This document shows, piece by piece, positions 13,968 to 20,375 of a DNA stretch of 20,375 nucleotides (position 1 is its first letter; each line of letters begins with the position of its first letter). The position numbers and the translations under genes are program-made. The DNA is taken from IMG/VR virus record IMGVR_UViG_3300037585_003884, positions 1 to 20,375 of that record, one strand, 5' to 3'. A model generated the notes under the pieces. It saw nothing but the letters and a program-made list of their open reading frames with translations. It was not told the DNA's origin and searched no databases. Source of the DNA: a virus.

Positions 13968-16900
13968 TTAATCATCAAATGATGCGCCGGTTGAAGCAAT
14001 AACGAAGTCAATCGCAATATATTCGATTGAGCGCGCTGGCTTCACCATGATTTTCGCATACATGATGTTTTGATCTACTAGATCGGGGGTGGTTGTTGAC
14101 TCATCAAGAATCAACTTGTAGTCAGAGATACCGAAGTTACTCTTAACATTTGCAAGGAAGGGCTCAACAAGACCTGTAAAGCGGTTCCAAGTAGTCTGTA
14201 CATTCTGTTCGAAGAGAATCTTGGTAGAGATTACTGAAATCTGCTTCTTCAAGTAGATGACAAGTCGTCTTACGTTAATTCTATCAAGTGCGGATTGACG
14301 CTCTTGAAGTGTCTTCTGTCCGAACACTACGATTCCGGTTGATGGGAACGAGGCGATTGGGTTGATAGACGCTTCGTAAAGAAGGTCGCGCTCTTTCGAT
14401 GTAAGTTTTTCTGTTACTGCGCTGATTGGGATACCAGCAGCACCTTCTGAGAGGCCACCGCGGTTGAAGCCGGCTGGTGCAAACCAAAGTTGTGCTTTAC
14501 GCTCAGAACTGGCCAGCACACCAAGCATTGCTGCGGATGGTGGAAGCCATACTGCGGCGCCCGTGTTCTCATCGCGAGTCTGGACCCATGGGTAGAATGT
14601 TGCACCGTATGAAGAGTCGATTCTTCGATCCTTCAAAGATGTTGCAGCACCCTGTGGGGTTGTTCCAATTCGACTAGCCTTATCAGCGTAGTATGCTTCC
14701 GCGGTTGGAAGATATACACTTGGAAGGTCGATAAGAGCCATCGTGTCTGCGCGGTCTTCACATACACTAATCATATGCTGTGTAAGCGATGCGTTTGTTA
14801 AGCCCGGTGCAGCCATCAGGTTCATATCCACTGATTCTGGATCGCCAACTGTGTCGATTGCGCGTTTAAGCGTGTAGTAAGCAGAACTGTTACGCTCTGT
14901 TGCTGCGGCGCCCATACCATTGTTATAGAGTGGATCGGGAAGCTTGATGTCGAATCCATCGAATCCACCGAACAATGGTGCAGTGAAGCTGTTGTATCCG
15001 AGGTCAAGCAGGGCCTTGTAGCCGTTAACTGCGGAGTACGAAGTTCCAGCGCCGCGGGATCCCGATCTGTAGAACATGTTGTTGCTACTATCAGGACTCA
15101 CCAAGTTGTCAAGAGAGAAGATATACGAGAAACCGTCGATTCCAGTAATTCCGCCAGTAGAAGGATCTGACTGAAGGGCGCTTTGTGCCGAAAGCAGGCG
15201 TTGTACGCCTGGAGTGCTCGGATCAAAGCGGTTAGAGCCAGAGCCGCGCGTTGGAGAGAATCCAAAGTATGCCTTTGAGGGGTCGCTGATTCCGCCATCG
15301 GAAGCAGAGAGCCTAAGGCTAACGCTAGGCATGATTAGGTCCATTTGTATGTCCGCAGAGTCATCGGCGTTCGTGGCAGTTATGGTGCCGACGCCTAGGC
15401 CGCCGCTGAGGCAGAATGTGCCGTTGACGCCTCCCCAAGCAAGAGTCTCACCGGTGTCACCGAGAGAAGATCCCGTCGCCAGGGTCACAAAGATGTTAGA
15501 ATCGGCAGGACCCAGGCGTCTTTCGCCCGAAAGGTTAGTGGCCGTGGGGATTATGCTGCCAGTAGCGCTGATGATGATTTTGTTAGCGTCTTTGTATTTT
15601 GGTGGGCCGTAGTAACCGAATGGAAGCAATGTTTCCATGCCGGATGCGCCGGCTTCGACCTCGACATTCATGTCGACATATACATACTTGGATTGGTTAG
15701 GGTATTCACCATATAATTTAAGGCGTTTTTCCGTTTCGTCCCATACTTGATATTGATCTCCAACTTTCCGTGAAAGGAAGTTAGGAGAAGTAGGATCAAG
15801 ACTGCATTCGTCGAATCTTTCAAGAACCTGAACAGCGTTGTCTGAATCATCGATACGACGGATTAACACCGAGAATGTTCCGTAGTCGGTTGTGCTAGTG
15901 TTGGACTGGCGAATGTTGGAGATCGAAATTTTAACGTTATCGCTCAACCATGCGCCATGGCCGCGGCCGATTAATCGGAACAGCTTAGTTGCATCGCGCT
16001 GGATGCTGAACTCATCATAGAGGCCTGTATCTTGTGCGACGAACCAGCCGGCTTTCGCTTCATTGGCCGATACACCGGTCATATTTCCAGGAGAAGTGGT
16101 TTTGGAACCAGACAGGTGAAGTGCCACGATAACGCCAGCAAGGGGAGACGCTGCGTCGGTACTCTTGTCGTTTAGAAAGTCGCGAGTCTCTTGTTCATAG
16201 GACTCACCAAGCCAGTAATCTTTCTCTGCAGATGTTGGGTAGAAGTTACCCGAAACATACAGTTGAGGGTTGGTGTTGAACACCTTGCGGATGAACTTGT
16301 TACTGTTGTCGTCGAGGCTGAAGTCATAGAGTGTCTTGGTGCCATCACCTGCGGTGTGAGCAGCCTTAAAGACACCGTTAGCATCAGAAAGAATCACTGC
16401 ACCGACGCCTTCAGCGTTTTGGCGGCCATCAGCCGCGGCGCCAGAACCGATAAGAGTTCCTGAAAGGGCCATTAGTCCTGCTTCCAGATACCAAACTGCA
16501 GCTAAACTGCCCGTTGGGCCGGTGATGTCGGCCATTGATGCGGTACCATGCATGGTCCCTGAAGGTATAACAAACAAACCAAATGCTCCACCACCATGGG
16601 TGTTGTCTAACAGTAGTTCTGTTCTCCAGCCGGCCTGCTCTCCGAAGTGCGGAGAAGTAACATCGTCAGCATTAGGGTGCTGGTGACCAAGTGTACGGAT
16701 ATATGTGGCGGGGGCCACGCCGGGTGCTAAGAACGCCTTGGCGCCATAGAGACCATAGATGGGGGACTGGGTTGAGAGCCCGTTACGGTAAACATCTCCA
16801 CCGGCTCCACCGGGGACTGTTTCACCGAACATAGCTACAAAGTCGGAATAGGCCTCAGCCTTAACTGGCTGCATCGCCAAGCCTTTTGGCGCTCGGCCGA

Positions 16901-17003
16901 TAATAACCGGTCCGATAGTATCGGGGGTTCTGGGTATAAAGGAGTTATCAATCTCGTTGATAAAAACTCCGGGGGAAACAAACTTAAATTTCTTTACTGA
17001 CAT
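13968..17003 (-). CDS. gp18: Tail sheath protein, T4 gp18-like, very long form
   Basis: A 1011-aa sheath protein; T4 gp18 has 659 aa. The N-terminus FKFVSPGVFINEIDNSFIPR and following GPVIIGRAPKGLAMQPVK is the standard sheath start, followed by FVAMFGE. The C-terminal third carries the conserved domain: YGATFYPWVQTRDENTG, WLPPSAAMLGVLASSER, a stretch ending FGQKTLQERQSALDRINVRR, LVIYLKKQISV, and IMVKPARSIEYIAIDFVIA. Between them, about residues 100-700 hold extra beta-rich, Gly/Ser/Asp-rich material that probably forms domains on the outside of the sheath. Sheath subunits contract on binding and drive the tube through the host envelope. The start is ATG at 17003 with GAGGA about 11 bases before it. 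It follows gp15 directly, where T4 has terminase genes 16 and 17 between 15 and 18. Confidence 0.93.
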   Translation of the reverse strand: MSVKKFKFVSPGVFINEIDNSFIPRTPDTIGPVIIGRAPKGLAMQPVKAEAYSDFVAMFGETVPGGAGGDVYRNGLSTQSPIYGLYGAKAFLAPGVAPATYIRTLGHQHPNADDVTSPHFGEQAGWRTELLLDNTHGGGAFGLFVIPSGTMHGTASMADITGPTGSLAAVWYLEAGLMALSGTLIGSGAAADGRQNAEGVGAVILSDANGVFKAAHTAGDGTKTLYDFSLDDNSNKFIRKVFNTNPQLYVSGNFYPTSAEKDYWLGESYEQETRDFLNDKSTDAASPLAGVIVALHLSGSKTTSPGNMTGVSANEAKAGWFVAQDTGLYDEFSIQRDATKLFRLIGRGHGAWLSDNVKISISNIRQSNTSTTDYGTFSVLIRRIDDSDNAVQVLERFDECSLDPTSPNFLSRKVGDQYQVWDETEKRLKLYGEYPNQSKYVYVDMNVEVEAGASGMETLLPFGYYGPPKYKDANKIIISATGSIIPTATNLSGERRLGPADSNIFVTLATGSSLGDTGETLAWGGVNGTFCLSGGLGVGTITATNADDSADIQMDLIMPSVSLRLSASDGGISDPSKAYFGFSPTRGSGSNRFDPSTPGVQRLLSAQSALQSDPSTGGITGIDGFSYIFSLDNLVSPDSSNNMFYRSGSRGAGTSYSAVNGYKALLDLGYNSFTAPLFGGFDGFDIKLPDPLYNNGMGAAATERNSSAYYTLKRAIDTVGDPESVDMNLMAAPGLTNASLTQHMISVCEDRADTMALIDLPSVYLPTAEAYYADKASRIGTTPQGAATSLKDRRIDSSYGATFYPWVQTRDENTGAAVWLPPSAAMLGVLASSERKAQLWFAPAGFNRGGLSEGAAGIPISAVTEKLTSKERDLLYEASINPIASFPSTGIVVFGQKTLQERQSALDRINVRRLVIYLKKQISVISTKILFEQNVQTTWNRFTGLVEPFLANVKSNFGISDYKLILDESTTTPDLVDQNIMYAKIMVKPARSIEYIAIDFVIASTGASFDD

Positions 17004-17056
17004 GATTTCGCAATCCTCGTTTTATTAATTGTCTAAAAGACATCACAATCATTACC

Positions 17057-17064
17057 TAAATAGT
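17057..17064 (-). promoter_or_regulatory. Candidate late promoter element (ACTATTTA) before tail sheath
   Basis: The coding strand reads AAAATACTATTTAGG, 53 bases before the sheath ATG, in the 116-bp gap between the gp15-like and sheath genes. Its 10-mer ATACTATTTA is identical to that before the tape measure. The preceding AAAATACT is close to the T4 late promoter TATAAATACT. The rest of this gap shows no terminator. Confidence 0.45.
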
Positions 17065-17119
17065 ATTTTGGATTTCAAAAGGATGAAGACAATGTAGAAA
17101 ATAAGTGTTAGTTCCTGAA

Positions 17120-17995
17120 TTAGTCCTCTAAAAACGAGGGCTCCCCAGGAATTACAGCGGATTCTCTAGGGAAAGTAACTTCTACTACACTTTCTTCTAC
17201 AGTCACTATTGGCCGATCATCATTCTCGCCTTCTCCAATAAGATAACCCAAAACACGTAAATTAATTGACGTTTCGAACATTCGCAAGTCCTCCGATAGG
17301 TCCGACATGTTGTTATTGTGCGCAAAGTCTTGGTCAAGGAATGCTTCATAGATGTGACCGTTTCTTCTTAACAAGAAAGAGTTAATCTGACCAGTGCGTG
17401 TCATAAATGGCTGAATAAGGCTATTCATCTGTTCCTGATATTCAGTCTTGATGACAATTTTGTATTCTACATTGACATATACGGGTATTGGGATGGAAAG
17501 AGTCTGAATTACAACCTGTTTGTTGATTCTCGGAAAATAGTTTTGAAGTTTTCCTCCATTATTTGTCCTCGTCCCTGTTGCAACTGCAAAATTTCTTGTT
17601 TTGTCTTGTTTTATCTTTCTTGCAATAACCATGCGGCCGGCGCGCCCATTGTGGTTTTTTGAAAAGGTGTGCGCCTGGAAGCTGCCTTTGCGAGATGGAT
17701 CTTTGACAATGTTAACTCGTTCAATGCTGACAATAGGCAGGATTAGAGAGCCATCTGCATCTCTAAGCTCTTTGCGGCTCTTTATCTGATATGCCCTTTC
17801 GGGAGTCTGCCAAAAAACCGGAACTTCGGTGTATCCGTGATTTGTTCGTGCGCTTAGATCAAGGTCTTCCTTGATCCATGAAGTAATCGCATAATCTATT
17901 GTCTCGATTGTCGAAGACAACATTCCTACCTCTTCTAAGGTGGTGCTGGTTGCCCCGGGGGGTAGCTGTGCGAAATCAAAATCATCAGGTAGCAT
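17120..17995 (-). CDS. gp15: Tail terminator/sheath stabiliser, T4 gp15-like
   Basis: A 291-aa protein (T4 gp15 has 272). Family-like features are TEVPVFWQTPERAYQIKS, LPIVSIERVNIVKDPSRKG, PRINKQVVIQTLSIPIPVYV then NVEYKIVIKTEYQEQMNSLI, and later a strand region with DLSEDLRMFETSINLRVLGY. The alternating strand with YEIxxxTxYxxQMN is the feature I remember for this family. In T4, gp15 caps the finished tube and sheath and links them to the neck. The ATG overlaps the end of the gp14-like gene by 11 bases, with GAGG eight bases before it. The neighbours (neck genes before, sheath after) are in the T4 order. Confidence 0.75.
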   Translation of the reverse strand: MLPDDFDFAQLPPGATSTTLEEVGMLSSTIETIDYAITSWIKEDLDLSARTNHGYTEVPVFWQTPERAYQIKSRKELRDADGSLILPIVSIERVNIVKDPSRKGSFQAHTFSKNHNGRAGRMVIARKIKQDKTRNFAVATGTRTNNGGKLQNYFPRINKQVVIQTLSIPIPVYVNVEYKIVIKTEYQEQMNSLIQPFMTRTGQINSFLLRRNGHIYEAFLDQDFAHNNNMSDLSEDLRMFETSINLRVLGYLIGEGENDDRPIVTVEESVVEVTFPRESAVIPGEPSFLED

Positions 17996-18473
17996 CGAAT
18001 AATCCTCTTCTTGCTCGTCGGCATGTGCCGGCTATCTCAAAACTGTGGTCTACTTGGCCGAAAAGTTTCCTCGGCTCAGACAACTTAACTATCTCGTAAT
18101 AGATTTTACCGTAAAGAATAAAATCGCCCTCGCGGACATAAAGGTCCTGATCTTCGGTTAATCTTCTTTTATGGAAAAGTACTGTTATTGTAGAATCGGA
18201 GTCAACACCAACATTAGGCAAATATGACGTTGCTTCTTCGTTAAAGTCGATTAAAGCGTATATACGTACCGGCGGCAGATAGGTCTTTGCAATTGCCTCG
18301 CCGTACAGGTCATGAAAGTTGGTAGCCTCAAGATCAACTGGATAGTAGAGTATTTGTTGGCCAATGACCTTCTCGATAAGCTCATCATTAACTTGTTTTA
18401 CTAAGTCTCGCTCTTTTTTGCCCAAAAAGAGGGGAGGTGGTGGTGCTGCTGGTCTTTCCCATTCGTCTGACAT
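17985..18473 (-). CDS. Neck / head-closure protein, gp14-like
   Basis: A 162-aa protein that begins with a Pro-rich lead (ERPAAPPPPLFLGKKERDLV) and continues with a helix (VNDELIEKVIGQQ) and a beta-rich core: LYYPVDLEATNFHDLYGEAI, TYLPPVRIYALIDFN, ITVLFHKRRLTEDQDLYVRE then GDFILYGKIYYEIVKLSEPR and FGQVDHSFEIAGTC. The HDLYGE stretch and the GDFILYGKIYYEI pattern recall T4 gp14 and related head-closure proteins, though T4 gp14 is longer (256 aa). It lies between gp13-like and gp15-like genes, as gene 14 does in T4. In T4, gp13 and gp14 form the neck that seals the filled head for tail attachment. The assignment rests on gene order and partial pattern. Confidence 0.7.
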   Translation of the reverse strand: MSDEWERPAAPPPPLFLGKKERDLVKQVNDELIEKVIGQQILYYPVDLEATNFHDLYGEAIAKTYLPPVRIYALIDFNEEATSYLPNVGVDSDSTITVLFHKRRLTEDQDLYVREGDFILYGKIYYEIVKLSEPRKLFGQVDHSFEIAGTCRRARRGLFDAT

Positions 18474-18478
18474 CTATA

Positions 18479-19753
18479 TCACCCCACAAAAATCGGTAGA
18501 GGAGAGTTTTTGAATAGATTTTGTGTTGCGTCTGCAGTTTCAGAATCGTATTTGACAAGCTCTTTGTATTCAGTCTCTTTGAGCATCTCCATTAGTTTGT
18601 CTTTAAGTTGCTGTTGTTCATCTTTAGCTTGTGAAAGCAATTCGCTGTGATTGAGAGTTACGCTTTCTCCCGGAATCGGAATGGTGGTAAACTTTCCTCG
18701 AATCTGCCCAAGCATTTCTTTACACAATGCTAAGCAGTATTTTCTAATCCACTGCTTACCAATCGCATTGATGTTGCCATACGGTATATTATCGAAAGGC
18801 AATGTGTTCATATTGTTGACGCCCTCTACTCCGTCTCTATATTCCGAATTTGAGGTAAACGTGTCTAAATCTTCCACGTAAAAGCGAACCCACATGCTTT
18901 CGATAGAAGTGAAGTCGAAGTGGCCCGGCTCTGGATATACTCGAAGCTTATTATCAATCAACTCATAAGAATAGTGCGAAGTTCTCGTGTAGAGGCTGTC
19001 TTCGTACATAATCGCCTGCATTTTGTTTTGCCAGGTCGGGATCATTTCAAAAGTAGAGTCGTCTGAGTATTGCCCATAGGTTGACATGTTGCCAACAACA
19101 CCGATTCCTCCATAGTATCCAAAAAACCGCCACATTGCGCGCGGAGACCTATAGAAAACCTTTGTTATAATAACTCTCTTGCCATCAACCTTTCCAGAGA
19201 AGGGAACCTCGTTACCTTGGTCGTCAAGACCGGTCGAAGAGGCAGTTTCAATTATTTCTTGCAAATCGTAATCTTGTTTTTTCGGCGTAGGAGTAAACGA
19301 CGCTGAATATTGTGGTATAGTGCCGCCATAACCACCCATTGCAGCCATCGAATCTCCAACTTTTTTAGCGTAAGATGCCTGAAATCGCGGATAGCGCAAA
19401 TTGCCGCTTACGGGGCCGGTTAAAATAGTGCCATCATGATTGAACGTTCCCGTGGTGTTACCCAGGGCCGTCGATAGCACATTCTTACCTTGGTGTAGAT
19501 TAATAATGTATGAATACTCTAATACCGCTTCTTCATACGCTGCATATACATTGGAAGTGGTGAGTTCGATGTCAACAACATCGCCACCAAGTTTCTTATA
19601 GGTATATGCTACCTGATCTACAGCGCCACTTTTAAAGTTAGCCGATCCTGTGTATATTCCAAAGGGTACCGCGCTAGCGACGTCGTCGAACGACCCTGTT
19701 GATGTTAAGACGATTGCGCTTGTCGTCGATAGTGGACTTAAGTTTGTAGGCAC
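18479..19753 (-). CDS. gp13: Neck protein, T4 gp13-like
   Basis: A 424-aa protein (T4 gp13 has 309). The best landmark is its C-terminal block, about residues 320-370: NINAIGKQWIRKYCLALCKE, MLGQIRGKFTTIPIPGESVT, then LNHSELLSQAKDEQQQLKDK, which is the conserved end of gp13-type neck proteins. Earlier, AAYEEAVLEYSYIINLHQGK (about 70) and DNKLRVYPEPG (about 270) also fit. The N-terminal 60 residues are Ser/Thr-rich. The start is GTG at 19753-19751, with AGGAGG (19762-19767) eight bases before it; an ATG two bases further upstream is in another frame and closes after 27 codons. It is the first gene after the terminators, so it probably opens the neck-tail transcript. Confidence 0.8.
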   Translation of the reverse strand: MPTNLSPLSTTSAIVLTSTGSFDDVASAVPFGIYTGSANFKSGAVDQVAYTYKKLGGDVVDIELTTSNVYAAYEEAVLEYSYIINLHQGKNVLSTALGNTTGTFNHDGTILTGPVSGNLRYPRFQASYAKKVGDSMAAMGGYGGTIPQYSASFTPTPKKQDYDLQEIIETASSTGLDDQGNEVPFSGKVDGKRVIITKVFYRSPRAMWRFFGYYGGIGVVGNMSTYGQYSDDSTFEMIPTWQNKMQAIMYEDSLYTRTSHYSYELIDNKLRVYPEPGHFDFTSIESMWVRFYVEDLDTFTSNSEYRDGVEGVNNMNTLPFDNIPYGNINAIGKQWIRKYCLALCKEMLGQIRGKFTTIPIPGESVTLNHSELLSQAKDEQQQLKDKLMEMLKETEYKELVKYDSETADATQNLFKNSPLPIFVG

Positions 19754-19773
19754 ACATTTATCCTCCTATACGA

Positions 19774-19781
19774 TAAATAGT
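19774..19781 (-). promoter_or_regulatory. Candidate late promoter element (ACTATTTA) before gp13-like gene
   Basis: The coding strand reads CATAAAACTATTTATCG, with the 8-mer ending 20 bases before the GTG start and just ahead of the AGGAGG site. CATAAAACT resembles the T4 late core TATAAATACT. It lies downstream of both terminators, the expected place for a promoter that restarts transcription into the neck-tail genes. Confidence 0.45.
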
Positions 19782-19784
19782 TTT

Positions 19785-19810
19785 ATGAAGCACAAACTAC
19801 GCTGCTTCTA
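19785..19810 (-). other. Hairpin upstream of the candidate late promoter
   Basis: A 6-bp perfect inverted repeat GAAGCA/TGCTTC (19787-19792 with 19803-19808) with a 10-nt loop lies directly upstream of the ACTATTTA element. No T run follows, so it is not a terminator. It could be a protein-binding site for the promoter or chance. Confidence 0.25.
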
Positions 19811-19854
19811 GCACTTTATTATTATCGATCGCAAAATCTCAAAATTTTAAGGGG

Positions 19855-19880
19855 AAAAAAATTGCAGAGATCGGCAATTT
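19855..19880 (-). terminator. Second tandem intrinsic terminator
   Basis: A 7-bp perfect stem AAATTGC/GCAATTT (19874-19880 with 19859-19865) with an 8-nt loop; on the minus strand the stem runs into four further T (19858-19855). It stands just downstream of the stronger hairpin at 19884-19920 and probably backs it up. Confidence 0.55.
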
Positions 19881-19883
19881 CAA

Positions 19884-19920
19884 CAAAAACCCCCCATCCA
19901 AAAAGGAAAGGGGGATTTAA
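19884..19920 (-). terminator. Intrinsic terminator after the fibre-like gene
   Basis: On the minus strand AAATCCCCC pairs with GGGGGGTTT (one T-G pair), and an inner TCC/GGA pairs around a TTTTT loop. The hairpin runs from 19918 to 19887 and is followed by the T run at 19889-19885. It lies 30 bases after the stop codon of the gene entering from the right edge. Confidence 0.8.
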
Positions 19921-19949
19921 AAGCTTGATGCTGTTCGCTACCACACGTC

Positions 19950-20375
19950 CTATGTGTGGGCAGTTTGAACCAAAGCGTAGTGCAGGACGATGGCCTCACT
20001 CAGAGAGCCGCCCGAGATGTTTGTTACTGTGATCTTGAAGCTACCGGCAGCGTGGCCTGTCGCATCTACAGAATATTTTCCAATTGTTCCACCACTGTGA
20101 TGGTTGACAATACAAACGTCAGTTGCTCTGGCAAAGCTTGCACATGTCACCTGGAAGGTCACGATCGCATCCGAAGCAAGGGATGCGTTATGCATTGTAA
20201 TCTTTCCAACTGGGTGATCGAGAACAACAGTAGTTGATTTGCTCGTAGCTTGCGTGACTGAGCCGCCGTTGTCTAGCTTCAGTGTACCTGTCGTACCGAC
20301 AATGTTGCCAGCAGTGGCTGTAACAGTCGTATCTGATGTCAGGGAGTTAACCGTAACATCCGAACCTTCGAGATC
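19950..20375 (-). CDS. Beta-rich virion/fibre-like protein, C-terminal part (cut by window edge)
   Basis: The frame is open from the right edge to a TAG at 19952-19950, giving 141 visible residues. They are Thr-, Val- and Gly-rich with alternating beta pattern: VTVNSLTSDTTVTATAGN, GTTGTLKLDNGGSVTQATSK, then VVLDHPVGKITMHNASLASD and a closing GSFKITVTNISGGSLSEAIV. I recall very similar C-terminal domains at the end of structural or fibre-like proteins in marine phages. An ATG inside the frame (20195) is not the true start because the frame continues upstream without a stop. The gene probably encodes a head or tail surface protein; the two terminators after it suggest strong expression. Confidence 0.7.
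   Translation of the reverse strand, partial: DLEGSDVTVNSLTSDTTVTATAGNIVGTTGTLKLDNGGSVTQATSKSTTVVLDHPVGKITMHNASLASDAIVTFQVTCASFARATDVCIVNHHSGGTIGKYSVDATGHAAGSFKITVTNISGGSLSEAIVLHYALVQTAHT

Noticed and set aside
19676-19757. ATG start two bases upstream of the GTG of the gp13-like gene
   Set aside because: It is in a different frame and ends after 27 codons; the GTG keeps the correct spacing to AGGAGG.
1-20375. tRNA genes, CRISPR arrays, insertion sequences, integrase or attachment sites
   Set aside because: I looked for cloverleaf-like stretches, spaced direct repeats, transposase or recombinase motifs and found none; nearly all the window is filled with virion and replication genes.

Overview
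This window looks like part of the genome of a contractile-tailed (myovirus-type) bacteriophage. Every gene I can support lies on the minus strand, so transcription runs from the right edge to the left edge. The tail and neck genes are recognisably related to those of the T4 superfamily: gp13, gp14 and gp15-like neck proteins, gp18-like sheath, gp19-like tube, a gp26-type zinc-ribbon protein, tape measure, a gp48/gp54-like tube-baseplate protein and gp53-like LysM wedge protein. They are large and divergent. The protein sequences remind me of uncultured marine phages, but this is recollection and not a search. The host is unknown. No integrase, tRNA, insertion sequence or CRISPR array was seen.

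Layout in the direction of transcription. (a) 20375-19950 is the 3' end of a beta-rich virion or fibre-like protein, closed by two tandem intrinsic terminators in a 196-bp gap. (b) 19753-17120 holds the neck genes in tight overlap: gp13-like (GTG start), gp14-like head-closure and gp15-like tail-terminator. (c) 17003-13328 encodes a very long sheath protein (1011 aa) and the tube protein. (d) 13267-12151 is a pair of overlapping genes that look like a tail assembly chaperone with a frameshift site at a run of seven T. (e) 12100-4660 encodes the tape measure and baseplate proteins. (f) 4632-533 is a tightly overlapping set made of an unknown 410-aa protein, a compact family A DNA polymerase, a divergent FtsZ/tubulin-like protein and a gp32-type single-stranded DNA-binding protein. 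(g) 451-1 holds a small Thr-rich membrane-anchored protein and the start of another gene, separated by two look-alike terminators.

The combination is unusual. A T4-type tail and gp32 sit next to a small family A polymerase instead of the T4-type family B gp43, and an FtsZ-like fold protein lies between polymerase and SSB. Four intergenic gaps in the virion region carry the same 8-mer, ACTATTTA on the coding strand, a candidate late promoter element. The gp32 leader has a hairpin that could close as a pseudoknot before an A-rich ribosome-binding region, recalling the T4 gene 32 autoregulatory operator.

All functional names come from reading motifs and remembered family patterns. No alignment or structure prediction was run.
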